DNA of 64,000 nt from an uncultured Treponema sp. (GTDB taxonomy: Bacteria; Spirochaetota; Spirochaetia; Treponematales; Treponemataceae), in assembly GCA_934718065.1 (NCBI GenBank), contig CAKUZR010000014.1:1-64000 (forward strand). Reading direction: 5' to 3'. This document shows, in pieces, positions 54,118 to 61,580 of the stretch. The position numbers and the translations under genes are program-made. The notes under the pieces were generated by a model. It made no database searches. It was given only the letters and a program-made list of their open reading frames with translations, and had not been told where the DNA came from. Positions within the stretch are counted from its first letter, which is position 1. The number at the start of each line of letters is the position of its first letter.

Positions 54118-54150
54118 AAAGACAGCACTTGTTTTGTGTTGTCTTTTTTA
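54118..54150 (+). terminator. Terminator after tRNA-Glu
   Basis: Stem AAAGACAGCAC (54118-54128) / GTGTTGTCTTT (54136-54146) with one G-T pair and a T run. Confidence 0.85.
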
Positions 54151-54553
54151 TTTAACCGAAGAAACAGAATCGAACTGCGGAGCGAGCGTTTTTGGAATTG
54201 CGAGCAGTGCGGAGCAATTGCAAAATTTTCCGCCAAGGAGGGCGGAAAAAGCGAGAGCAGACGGCGCAGAGGGAAAAAACAGGAGGTTTTTGACCGGTGC
54301 GCTTCGATTCTCCTAGGGGCTAAAAATAGTTTTAAGAGCAGCGCTAGTTTCGGCGCTGTTTTTTTTATTTAACTGAAGAATTGGAATCGAACTGCGGAGC
54401 GAGCGTTTTTGGAATTGCGAGCAGTGCGGAGCAATTGCAAAATTTTCCGCCAAGGATGGCGGAAAAAGCGAGAGCAGACGGCGCAAAGGGAAAAAACAGG
54501 AGGTTTTTGACCGGCGCGCTTCGATTCTCCTAGGGGCTAAAAATAGTTTTAAG
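54145..54553 (+). repeat. Two tandem 217-bp copies ending in the tRNA-Glu 3' half
   Basis: Copy 1 is 54145-54336 and copy 2 is 54362-54553, offset 217 bases and nearly identical. Each contains the hairpin TTTTCCGCC..GGCGGAAAA, then AACAGGAG, 17 foreign bases, and TTCGATTCTCCTAGGGGCTA, the T-arm and acceptor end of tRNA-Glu. Copy 1 is followed by its own terminator (CAGCGC 54339-54344 / GCGCTG 54353-54358, then T's). Non-coding: the frames through it use different reading frames and have no start signals. This fills the 500 bases between tRNA-Glu and the next gene. Confidence 0.85.
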
Positions 54554-54593
54554 CGCGGCGGATTCTGGACTGTGCATTAAAAAATTGTTGTGA

Positions 54594-54599
54594 TATAAT
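54594..54599 (+). promoter_or_regulatory. -10 element of the TrpR-like gene (leaderless)
   Basis: TATAAT, exactly 6 bases before the ATG at 54606. Confidence 0.6.
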
Positions 54600-54605
54600 G
54601 TTTCT

Positions 54606-54911
54606 ATGAATAAGAACACTTCTGAAGAAAATCCGGTGCTTTTGGAAAGTTACGATGAGCTTTGCGGACTTCTTTTAAAGATTAAAGACAAGGATGAGTT
54701 GAAGTCTGTGTTCAGCTGCCTTTTTACTCCGAATGAGCGGCGCGATTTTGCGGAACGCTGGCAGGTTGTGAAGGAGCTTAAGGCCGGAACAACCCAGCGG
54801 GAAATCGCAAGAATTTACAATATGTCGCTTTGCAAGATTACCCGCGGCTCAAAGGAGCTTCAGAAGAAGGACAGCGGTTTTTTGAAGCTTCTGGAGCTGC
54901 TGGAGAAATAG
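54606..54911 (+). CDS. TrpR/YerC-family DNA-binding protein
   Basis: 101 aa. Typical Trp-repressor fold order: LFTPNERRDFAERWQVVKEL, then the helix-turn-helix TQREIARIYNMSLCKITRGS ending in the family hallmark ITRGS. A small helical dimeric repressor. No trp genes are nearby, so it is more likely a YerC-type regulator; the ligand is unknown. Leaderless promoter. Confidence 0.85.
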   Translation: MNKNTSEENPVLLESYDELCGLLLKIKDKDELKSVFSCLFTPNERRDFAERWQVVKELKAGTTQREIARIYNMSLCKITRGSKELQKKDSGFLKLLELLEK

Positions 54912-54962
54912 TTTTCTGCGGATTGCGTTAGGTTATGGAGCCACAAATGGCGGAACAACCGA

Positions 54963-54995
54963 CCGCGCAGTTTCTGCGCGGGAACGCCCGGCTTT
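54963..54995 (+). terminator. Terminator between TrpR-like and ankyrin genes
   Basis: CCGCGCAG-TTT-CTGCGCGG is a perfect 8-bp stem, followed by GAACGCCCGGCTTTTTTAT. The gap before the T run makes it less typical. Confidence 0.5.
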
Positions 54996-54996
54996 T

Positions 54997-57780
54997 TTAT
55001 TTTGCGTCGGTTGGCTTCAGGATGTTTGCCGCCTCGCTTTTTTTCCAGCGGACTGCGACTGTGTAAGGTGTTTCGCCGTAGATATTTTTTACGTTTTTGT
55101 CGAGGCCGTAGGAAATCAGGTTTTTGATTGTTTCCGCGCTGCTGACTTTTGCGGCGTAGTGAAGAATTGTGTTTCCCTGGATGTCGGTCAGCTGGCCTGA
55201 ATATTTTACGATTCCGGCGAGAACTGGCGTGCTGTTGTTTTTGAGCGCAATCAGCGCGGCGTTGTTTCCTGTGCTGTCTATCTGGATGAACGGATTTGAG
55301 CCGCTTTCAAGAAGCGCGAGCGCAAGCTGGTCGTAGTTTTTTTCGATTGCGATTGCGACTGGCGTGTAGCCGCTTGAATTCCGGGTGTCGAGCGGGTAGC
55401 CTGCGGAAATCAGCGTTTTGAGCAGAGCCACTGATTTGTGGTTCTGGACTGCGATGTGAAGCGGTGTGTTTCCGTCGCTGTCGGAGATGCTTGTGTCTTT
55501 GCCGAGGATTGCCTTGATTACTGAATCCGGCTGATCGAGGCAAAGGCTGAACGGTGTGTTTCCGTTTTTGTCGCGGCTGAGAGGATTTCCGCCCGCGTTT
55601 CTAATCAGGGCGATTACGTTTTCGTCGGCGGTGAGCGCGGCTTCGTGGTAGGAATTTCTTCCGTTCAGGTCTTGTGTGTGCGGATTTGCGTTGTGCTCAA
55701 GGAGCATTTCGATTGTCCGTGTGTTTTTTGCTTTTACTGCGTCCATCAGGATTGTGCGTCCGTTTGTGTCGCTTGTGTTCGGGTTTGCGCCTTTTGAAAG
55801 CAGCATTTTTGCGATTTCCGGTTTTCCGCCAAGAACGGCTTCGGCGAGAGGTGTTTTTCCGGAAACGTTCTGCGCGTCAATGTTTGCTCCAAGATTTATG
55901 AGCTGCTCCGCGTCGCCTGTGTTTCCCCAGCGGACTGCAACGTGAAGCGGCGTGCTTCCAAGGTTGTCGCGCGCGTTGATTTTGCATCCTTTTCTTGCAA
56001 GAAGGGCGATTGTTTCCGGGTTTTCGTTTTTGCATGCGCTGAAAAGCGGTGTCTCGCCGTTAGCGTTTTTTGCTTCTTTGTTTGCGCCTTTTGAAATGAG
56101 CGTTTCGGCGGCGTTTTCCATTCCCCATTCAGCTGCGTAGTGAAGGGCTGTGCTGCCGATTCCGTCTGTGTCTTTTATGGTTTTTGATGTTATAAGCCAT
56201 TCCATTATCTGCGGATTTTTGAGCGCCTGGCTTAGCGGCGAGTTGTTCTTGTTGTTTGTTGTAAAAATGTCCGCGTTTTTTGCAAGCAGCTTTTCGCCGA
56301 TTGATTTGCGGTTTTTCAGGACTGAAATGTACAGCGCGGTGTTGCCTGCTGAGTTGCGGGCGTTCACTTCGTCGGTAAGGCTCAGGATGTACTGAATTCT
56401 TTCCTGGCTTGCGTCTGTTGAAATCGCTGTGATGAGCGGCGTGTTTCCGTCTGAGTCAACGCTGTCGATATTCTGCTTGTTCAGGATTGTCTCAAGCGTT
56501 TTGTCTGATGTGTCGGCGGCTTTCAAGGCAAGTGTCAGAGGCGTGTTTTCTTTTTTGTCTTTTGAGTTTATGTCCGCGCCGTGCTCCGCGTAGAATTTTA
56601 TATGCGGAATGATTTTGTTTTCAATCGCGAGCTCAAGCGGTGTTACGCCGTCCTTGTTTCTTCCGTTTACATCCGCGCCTGCGTTCACAAGAAGTGAAAG
56701 AATTTCTTCCGGAACATTTGTCATTGTGGCTGTGTGAAGAACTGTGTCGCCGTACATATCTTTTCCGGTGATGTCGGAATTGTATGAAACCAGAAGGCTG
56801 TAGAGTTCCGCGCACTGTTTTTCCGGAATTATAAGAAGAATCGGTGTTTTTCCAAGATTGTCTTTCGCGTCAACTGAAGCGCCTGCGTCAAGAAGCATTT
56901 TCGCGATTTCCGTGCGGCCGTAGCGGACTGCCTCGTGGAGCGGGGTTGCCCCGGAGCTGTCCTGTACGTCTGTTGCGGCGTTATTTTCAAGAAGATATTT
57001 TGCGATGGACTTGTGTCCTCCGATTGCGGCGTAGTGCAGCGGAGTTTGTCCGTCTTCAAAGCGGTAGTTTATGTTGCGGTTTGCCACGGCTGTCTGGAAA
57101 TAGTCGTATTCAGAAGAAACCGGGTCTGCGCCGTTTGTAATAAGAATCGCCGCGATTTCCGCCATTTCACCGTTTTCAATGCTGCTGAAGGCGTAGTCGA
57201 GCGGCGTTTTTCCTTCGTTGTCTTTAGGGGAAAGCGGAATTTGTTTTCTTGCGCAGGTAAAAATCGCCATTTCATCATTTTCTTCCACAAAATAATGAAG
57301 AATTGATTTTCCTGTGATTGAGTCGCGCATTGCGGCTGTTTTTTCTGTTATAAAAATATCGTAGTAGCTGGAATCTTTTTGAAATGCTGATTCCATCGCT
57401 GTTTTTCCGTCGGAGTCGCGGGCAAAAATATTGCATCCGTAGTTCACTAGCTGCTGGGCCGATTCCTTTGAGTTGTGTTCTATTGCAACGTGAAGAGGAG
57501 TCTGGCTTGCGTAGTTTTTCAAGTCCGGGTCTGCGCCGTAGCAAAGCAGAAAAAGCACAAGGCTTGCGTCGTTGATTTCTGCGGCTGTATGAAGCGCGGT
57601 GTTTCCGTTTTCGTCCACTGCGTTGATGTCGTATTTTGAAACAAATTTTGATTTTGCCTCTTCGATTTGATTGTTCCGTATAAGTTCCTGCACGGAAACT
57701 TCTTTTTCAGTTGAAGCGCATCCGAAAATAGAAAAAATAAGGCAAGGTGTTAAGACTGCAAAAATGATTTTTTTTGTCAT
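54997..57780 (-). CDS. Ankyrin-repeat lipoprotein, 26 repeats
   Basis: 927 aa. Lipoprotein signal FSIFGC (Cys near 21). From about residue 55 to the end the protein is ankyrin repeats of about 33 residues; I count 26 matches to the G-x-TPLHxA core (TALHTAAE, TPLHVAIE, TPLHYAAIG, TPLHEAVRYG and so on). A protein-binding solenoid tethered to a membrane, facing periplasm or outside. The repeats differ enough that recent tandem duplication is unlikely. GAGGGG lies 4 bases before ATG. Confidence 0.9.
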   Translation of the reverse strand: MTKKIIFAVLTPCLIFSIFGCASTEKEVSVQELIRNNQIEEAKSKFVSKYDINAVDENGNTALHTAAEINDASLVLFLLCYGADPDLKNYASQTPLHVAIEHNSKESAQQLVNYGCNIFARDSDGKTAMESAFQKDSSYYDIFITEKTAAMRDSITGKSILHYFVEENDEMAIFTCARKQIPLSPKDNEGKTPLDYAFSSIENGEMAEIAAILITNGADPVSSEYDYFQTAVANRNINYRFEDGQTPLHYAAIGGHKSIAKYLLENNAATDVQDSSGATPLHEAVRYGRTEIAKMLLDAGASVDAKDNLGKTPILLIIPEKQCAELYSLLVSYNSDITGKDMYGDTVLHTATMTNVPEEILSLLVNAGADVNGRNKDGVTPLELAIENKIIPHIKFYAEHGADINSKDKKENTPLTLALKAADTSDKTLETILNKQNIDSVDSDGNTPLITAISTDASQERIQYILSLTDEVNARNSAGNTALYISVLKNRKSIGEKLLAKNADIFTTNNKNNSPLSQALKNPQIMEWLITSKTIKDTDGIGSTALHYAAEWGMENAAETLISKGANKEAKNANGETPLFSACKNENPETIALLARKGCKINARDNLGSTPLHVAVRWGNTGDAEQLINLGANIDAQNVSGKTPLAEAVLGGKPEIAKMLLSKGANPNTSDTNGRTILMDAVKAKNTRTIEMLLEHNANPHTQDLNGRNSYHEAALTADENVIALIRNAGGNPLSRDKNGNTPFSLCLDQPDSVIKAILGKDTSISDSDGNTPLHIAVQNHKSVALLKTLISAGYPLDTRNSSGYTPVAIAIEKNYDQLALALLESGSNPFIQIDSTGNNAALIALKNNSTPVLAGIVKYSGQLTDIQGNTILHYAAKVSSAETIKNLISYGLDKNVKNIYGETPYTVAVRWKKSEAANILKPTDAK

Positions 57781-57852
57781 ATTTCCCCTCTAACGTAAAA
57801 AAAATAATTTTCTACGTAGAGTATCGGAAAATAAAAAAAAACATTTAGGATT

Positions 57853-58641
57853 TTATCGTTTTACAAAATATTGAAGAAGAAGAATGTGCAGCTCTTTTAG
57901 GTTCTGAACCTGGAATTTTTCGAAAACCTCGGACATATCTTTTTTGACTGTTGATGTGCTTACCCGGAACTGGTTCGCCAGCTGAGAGTAGCTTTTTTGA
58001 GAGGAAATATATTCCAGCACAAGGTCAATCTGCCGTTCTGTAAGACCGTAGTTTGAAAGGTGCAGTGGTGTTCCTTTTGGAGGCAGCTTGATATTCGGGT
58101 TCTGCGGTATAACGGTGGTAAGCGGAATGAGCAAAGTTTCAAGCTTTTTGTAGACATAGAAATAAAAAGCGAAGAAAAAAAGCGATGTGGCCACAGAAAT
58201 GTGTATGTACATTATTCCGCGCATGCCCCATTGGACTGCGTAGTAGCTGTAGCCAACAAGAACTGCGACCCATACTAGCAGTATGCAGGTGATTTTCAGC
58301 CTTATCCGCGTTTTGAAGAATCCGTTCGCAAAGCAAAGGATTATAAACGCTGAGTAAAGAAATGTCCCCAGCGTGTTGTAGCCTGTCAAGGTTGTTGAAA
58401 CTGCCTGTACAAATAGAAGAGAAACTTGCGCCTGCCAGATTGAAGGCTTGAACGTAAGAAAAAGCGCGGTCGCCGCTGAAACCAGATTTATACAGAAAAC
58501 TGTGACATCTTGTTTTGGAATTACAGTAGTTTTTTCCCTAGGATGCTTATAACTCATCACTGCTGCGCATAGAAGAACAAGAAATGCAAAAAAGCACATA
58601 ACTCTCGCCGCCGAAAATTTCTGTTTTATATTTGCATTCAT
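57853..58641 (-). CDS. Membrane-anchored LuxR/GerE-type regulator 2
   Basis: 262 aa. Five to six membrane segments in residues 12-175, then a LuxR-type helix-turn-helix at about 198-258 (LSNYGLTERQIDLVLEYISS, YSQLANQFRVSTSTVKKDMS). Paralogue of the gene at 12497-13264. -10 TATAAT is 8 bases before ATG. Upstream lies a 20-bp repeat array with a G10 tract, which could control it or be its operator. It is the next gene upstream of the ankyrin lipoprotein on the same strand, 72 bases away, so that gene is a candidate target. Confidence 0.75.
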   Translation of the reverse strand: MNANIKQKFSAARVMCFFAFLVLLCAAVMSYKHPREKTTVIPKQDVTVFCINLVSAATALFLTFKPSIWQAQVSLLFVQAVSTTLTGYNTLGTFLYSAFIILCFANGFFKTRIRLKITCILLVWVAVLVGYSYYAVQWGMRGIMYIHISVATSLFFFAFYFYVYKKLETLLIPLTTVIPQNPNIKLPPKGTPLHLSNYGLTERQIDLVLEYISSQKSYSQLANQFRVSTSTVKKDMSEVFEKFQVQNLKELHILLLQYFVKR

Positions 58642-58649
58642 AGGTATCT

Positions 58650-58655
58650 ATTATA
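58650..58655 (-). promoter_or_regulatory. -10 element of membrane regulator 2 (near-leaderless)
   Basis: TATAAT on the minus strand, 8 bases before ATG at 58641; a TTGTAA 16 bases further out could be the -35. Confidence 0.55.
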
Positions 58656-58686
58656 TGGATATTCTGAAAAATTACAAATGAAAAAA

Positions 58687-58815
58687 GTAACCGCGGTTAT
58701 TTTTCAGTAACTTCGGTTATTTTTTTGGTAACCGCGGTTATTTTTTGGTAACTTCGGTTATTTTTTTTCGTGGGGGGGGGGTAACCGTGGTTATTTTTTA
58801 GTAACTTCGGTTATT
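58687..58815. repeat. Array of six alternating 20-bp repeats with G10 tract
   Basis: Units start at 58687, 58707, 58728, 58748, 58781 and 58801 and alternate between TAACCGCGGTTA (perfect palindrome; the fifth reads TAACCGTGGTTA) and TAACTTCGGTTA, each followed by a T run. A 13-base insertion before unit five contains ten consecutive G (58772-58781). Confidence 0.85.
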
Positions 58816-58919
58816 TCGTATTTTAACGTATTCTTTTTATTCCAAAAACAAAGTAATATTTATTCCGAGAGATTGATATATATTTGAGAGTTTTAAAAGT
58901 TCTTGAGAGTTTTCTGGAA

Positions 58920-58949
58920 TCGCCGGGTTTTTCCTGGCGATTTTTTTTT
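58920..58949 (+). terminator. Plus-strand terminator upstream of glyS
   Basis: TCGCCGGG (58920-58927) / CCTGGCGA (58933-58940), loop TTTTT, then nine T. No annotated plus-strand gene precedes it. Confidence 0.85.
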
Positions 58950-59077
58950 GCGTTTGAACTATCTTAATATTTTTTTTTGTGGTAGGCTATAAAAACGCAT
59001 TCAGCGCAACCGTTCCTTGGTTCTGCACGAAGCGAAAAAACTAAAACGGCCCACGCCAGAGTCGAAAGGAGTTCTAA

Positions 59078-60568
59078 ATGGCAAATACAAAAGACACACA
59101 CGCATGTACTTTGGACAAAATCATCAGTCTTTGCAAGAGAAGAGGCTTTGTTTACCAGGCTTCAGAAATTTACGGAGGACAGGCTGGCGCCTGGGATTAC
59201 GGTCCGCTCGGTGTGGATTTTAAAAGAAATATTCAGAATGCCTGGTGGCATTATATGATTCAGCTTCACGATGATGTTGTAGGCCTTGACTCGGCGATTT
59301 TCCAGCATCATACAACATGGAAGGCTTCCGGCCACGTTGACCATTTTTCAGATCCAATGGTTGACTGTCTTGAATGCAATGCCCGCCACCGCGCAGACAA
59401 ACTTATAGAAGATTTTGTTGCGGCAAATCCGGACAAAGACCCTGGAAAGCCGGTTGACACAATGACGCACGATGAAATGAAAGCGTACATCGATGCGAAT
59501 GTAAACTGCCCTACCTGCGGCTCTAAAAACAGAAAATACACAGCTGTCCGCGAATTCAACCTTATGTTCAAAACTTACCAGGGACCGATTGCGGATGACT
59601 CTCATCTTATTTATCTTCGCCCTGAAACCTGCCAGGGAATTTTTACGGATTTCAAGAATATTGTTCAGTCAAACCGCATGAAAATTCCTTTCGGTGTTGC
59701 TCAGGTTGGAAAATCGTTCCGAAACGAAATTATTTTCAAGAATTTTATTTTCAGAACTTGTGAATTTGAGCAGATGGAAATGGAATATTTCTGCAAGCCT
59801 GGAACTGAGGACGAAACTTTTGAGCGATGGCGAAAAGAACGCTGGGCTTTCTATTTGAAGTACGGAATTCCGGAAAAGCAGCTTAAATGGCACCACCACG
59901 ACAAGCTTGCCCACTACGCGAAGGATGCCTACGATATCACTTATAATTTCCCGATTGGATTCGAGGAAGTTGAAGGAATTCACTCGCGCACAGATTTCGA
60001 CCTTTCGCAGCACCAGCTTTATTCAAAGAAAGATATGTCTTACATCGACCAGGAAGACGGAAACAAGAAATACATTCCTTATGTTGTTGAAACTTCTGCC
60101 GGCCTGAACAGAAATTTCCTGATGTTCCTTTGCGAGGCTTACGAAGAGGAAAATGTTTCAACAGAAGAAGGCAAGGAAGACTACAGAACTGTTCTGCATC
60201 TTGATCCGCGGCTTGCGCCAATCACAGTTGCGGTTCTTCCATTGATGAAAAAGGACGGGCTTGCTGAAAAGGCGAAGGAAATCCAGCATCATTTGAAGGA
60301 AGATTTTGTAACAGATTTTGATGTTTCAGGAACTGTTGGAAAGCGTTACCGCCGCCAGGATGAAGTTGGAACACCTTTCTGCGTTACCGTTGACTACGAC
60401 ACAATCCAGGAAACAAAGGAAGACGGCTCAAAGAACGAATTCTACAACACAGTCACAGTTCGTTTCCGCGATTCAATGAAGCAGGAGCGCGTTCATCTTG
60501 ACGAGCTTATTCCGTTCATTCAGAAAGCAATCCGCGAATACAAGCCTGTGGAAAGAAAAGACAGATAA
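59078..60568 (+). CDS. glyS: Glycyl-tRNA synthetase, dimeric class II type
   Basis: Charges tRNA-Gly. 496 aa, the eukaryote/archaea-like alpha2 form also found in spirochaetes. It opens with RRGFVYQASEIYGGQAGAWDYGPLG; the zinc-type insert DCLECNARHRADKL / NCPTCGSKNR is visible, as are motif 2 FRTCEFEQMEMEYF and motif 3 near VVETSAGLNRNFLMFL. Shine-Dalgarno AAAGGAG lies 6 bases before ATG. The leader is long and sits after an independent terminator. Confidence 0.97.
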   Translation: MANTKDTHACTLDKIISLCKRRGFVYQASEIYGGQAGAWDYGPLGVDFKRNIQNAWWHYMIQLHDDVVGLDSAIFQHHTTWKASGHVDHFSDPMVDCLECNARHRADKLIEDFVAANPDKDPGKPVDTMTHDEMKAYIDANVNCPTCGSKNRKYTAVREFNLMFKTYQGPIADDSHLIYLRPETCQGIFTDFKNIVQSNRMKIPFGVAQVGKSFRNEIIFKNFIFRTCEFEQMEMEYFCKPGTEDETFERWRKERWAFYLKYGIPEKQLKWHHHDKLAHYAKDAYDITYNFPIGFEEVEGIHSRTDFDLSQHQLYSKKDMSYIDQEDGNKKYIPYVVETSAGLNRNFLMFLCEAYEEENVSTEEGKEDYRTVLHLDPRLAPITVAVLPLMKKDGLAEKAKEIQHHLKEDFVTDFDVSGTVGKRYRRQDEVGTPFCVTVDYDTIQETKEDGSKNEFYNTVTVRFRDSMKQERVHLDELIPFIQKAIREYKPVERKDR

Positions 60569-60649
60569 AAAATTGCGGCGGGGAGTTGAAATGCAGTTCT
60601 GGAGCCGGCTGTTCTAACGGCTGAAACCAGGGCTGCATGGAGGTTTTTA

Positions 60650-61411
60650 ATGGAATACGTTCGACTTGGAAAATCAAATCTGATGATTTCCCGTGTTGCT
60701 TTTGGCGCAATGTCTTTGACAAAGGCCGGAAATGATGAAAAAGCGGCTGAGCTTGTTCGGAGCGCTTACAACCAGGGAATCAATTTTTTTGACACTTCCA
60801 GAAATACTCCTGACTGCGAGAAGCTTCTGGGCGACGCGCTGGGCGACATCCGCTCCTCCGTGGTGATTGCCTCAAAGACAAGCGCGCAGAGCGGGGCGGA
60901 AGTTTTAAGCGATTTGGAAACAAGTTTGAACGTTATGCACACCGATTCAATAGATTTGTACCAGTATGAGTCGGATTCGTTTATTCCGGAGGAAAACGGA
61001 ATTGACGGAATTTATTCGGCGTTAAAAACCTTGAAGGCTTCCGGCAAGATAAAAAGCTTCGGGCTGGCCACAACGGATTTTGACATTGCTGAAAAAGCTA
61101 TTTCCGGCGGCTTATACGACACGATTCAGTTTCCGTTCAGCATGATAAGCTCCGACAGAACGAGGCAGCTTGTTGAGCTTTGCCGCGAGAATGACATTGG
61201 CTTTATTGCGATGCAGCCGTTGTGCGGAGGAATTCTTACTTCGATTCCGCTGGCTTACGGTTTTCTGCGCGAATACGAAAATGTTGTGCCGCTCTGGGGC
61301 GCTCAGTCTTTGCAGGAGCTGGAGCAAATTCTTTATTTCAATGACCATCCGCCGGTAGTTGATGAAAAATTCAATGAGGATGTTGAAAAAATCCGCGCGT
61401 TTTTCAGCTGA
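60650..61411 (+). CDS. Aldo/keto-reductase-fold protein lacking catalytic residues
   Basis: 253 aa, shorter than the usual 300. The AKR barrel is recognisable (VRLGKSNLMISRVAFGAMSL, GINFFDTSRN, DLETSLNVMHTDSIDLYQYE, KASGKIKSFGLA). Of the tetrad Asp-Tyr-Lys-His, Asp (FFDTS) and Lys (ASKTS) remain. The Tyr position reads RNTPDCE with no Tyr, and the His of DLYQxH is Glu. Probably binds a nucleotide or sugar without normal reductase chemistry. GGAGG lies 5 bases before ATG; 81 bases after glyS. Confidence 0.8.
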   Translation: MEYVRLGKSNLMISRVAFGAMSLTKAGNDEKAAELVRSAYNQGINFFDTSRNTPDCEKLLGDALGDIRSSVVIASKTSAQSGAEVLSDLETSLNVMHTDSIDLYQYESDSFIPEENGIDGIYSALKTLKASGKIKSFGLATTDFDIAEKAISGGLYDTIQFPFSMISSDRTRQLVELCRENDIGFIAMQPLCGGILTSIPLAYGFLREYENVVPLWGAQSLQELEQILYFNDHPPVVDEKFNEDVEKIRAFFS

Positions 61412-61415
61412 TTTC

Positions 61416-61565
61416 TGATGTGGCAAGGATTGGAAGGTCGCGCGGAGCGCGTTGCGGAATAAAAACGGAGTTTTTGTGGAGCAATGGAGGCGAAGGCCGG
61501 AAACCTGGAAAGCCTGGTTTTGGTTGGTGAGCCTGCCGAACCAAGCAAAAGCCACCCAAATAAAA
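61416..61565 (-). repeat. Intergenic repeat family E, copy 2
   Basis: Inverted relative to the copy at 28639. It shares TGTGGCAAGGATTGGAAGG, AATGGAGGCGAAGGCCGG, AACCTGGAAAGCCTGGTTTT and AAAAGCCACCC. The middle 55 bases are different. Lies between convergent genes, where it may also act as terminator. Confidence 0.75.
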
Positions 61566-61580
61566 AATATCAAACTAAAG

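Larger units (their letters stand above)
58642..59077. other. Gene-free region between regulator 2 and glyS
   Basis: Holds the regulator -10, the repeat array, the G10 tract, a direct repeat TTGAGAGTTTT (twice near 58884-58911), a plus-strand terminator and the glyS leader. No T-box motif was found. Confidence 0.6.

Noticed and set aside
54145..54553. Protein-coding frame (85 codons) in the tRNA-Glu repeat
   Set aside because: It opens inside the tRNA terminator, has no start signal, and the second copy does not keep the same frame intact.
58687..58815. CRISPR array or telomere-like repeat
   Set aside because: Period is only 20 bases and no spacer sequence exists between units.
58950..59077. 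T-box riboswitch controlling glyS
   Set aside because: No AGGGTGG-type T-box sequence or specifier loop could be found in the leader.
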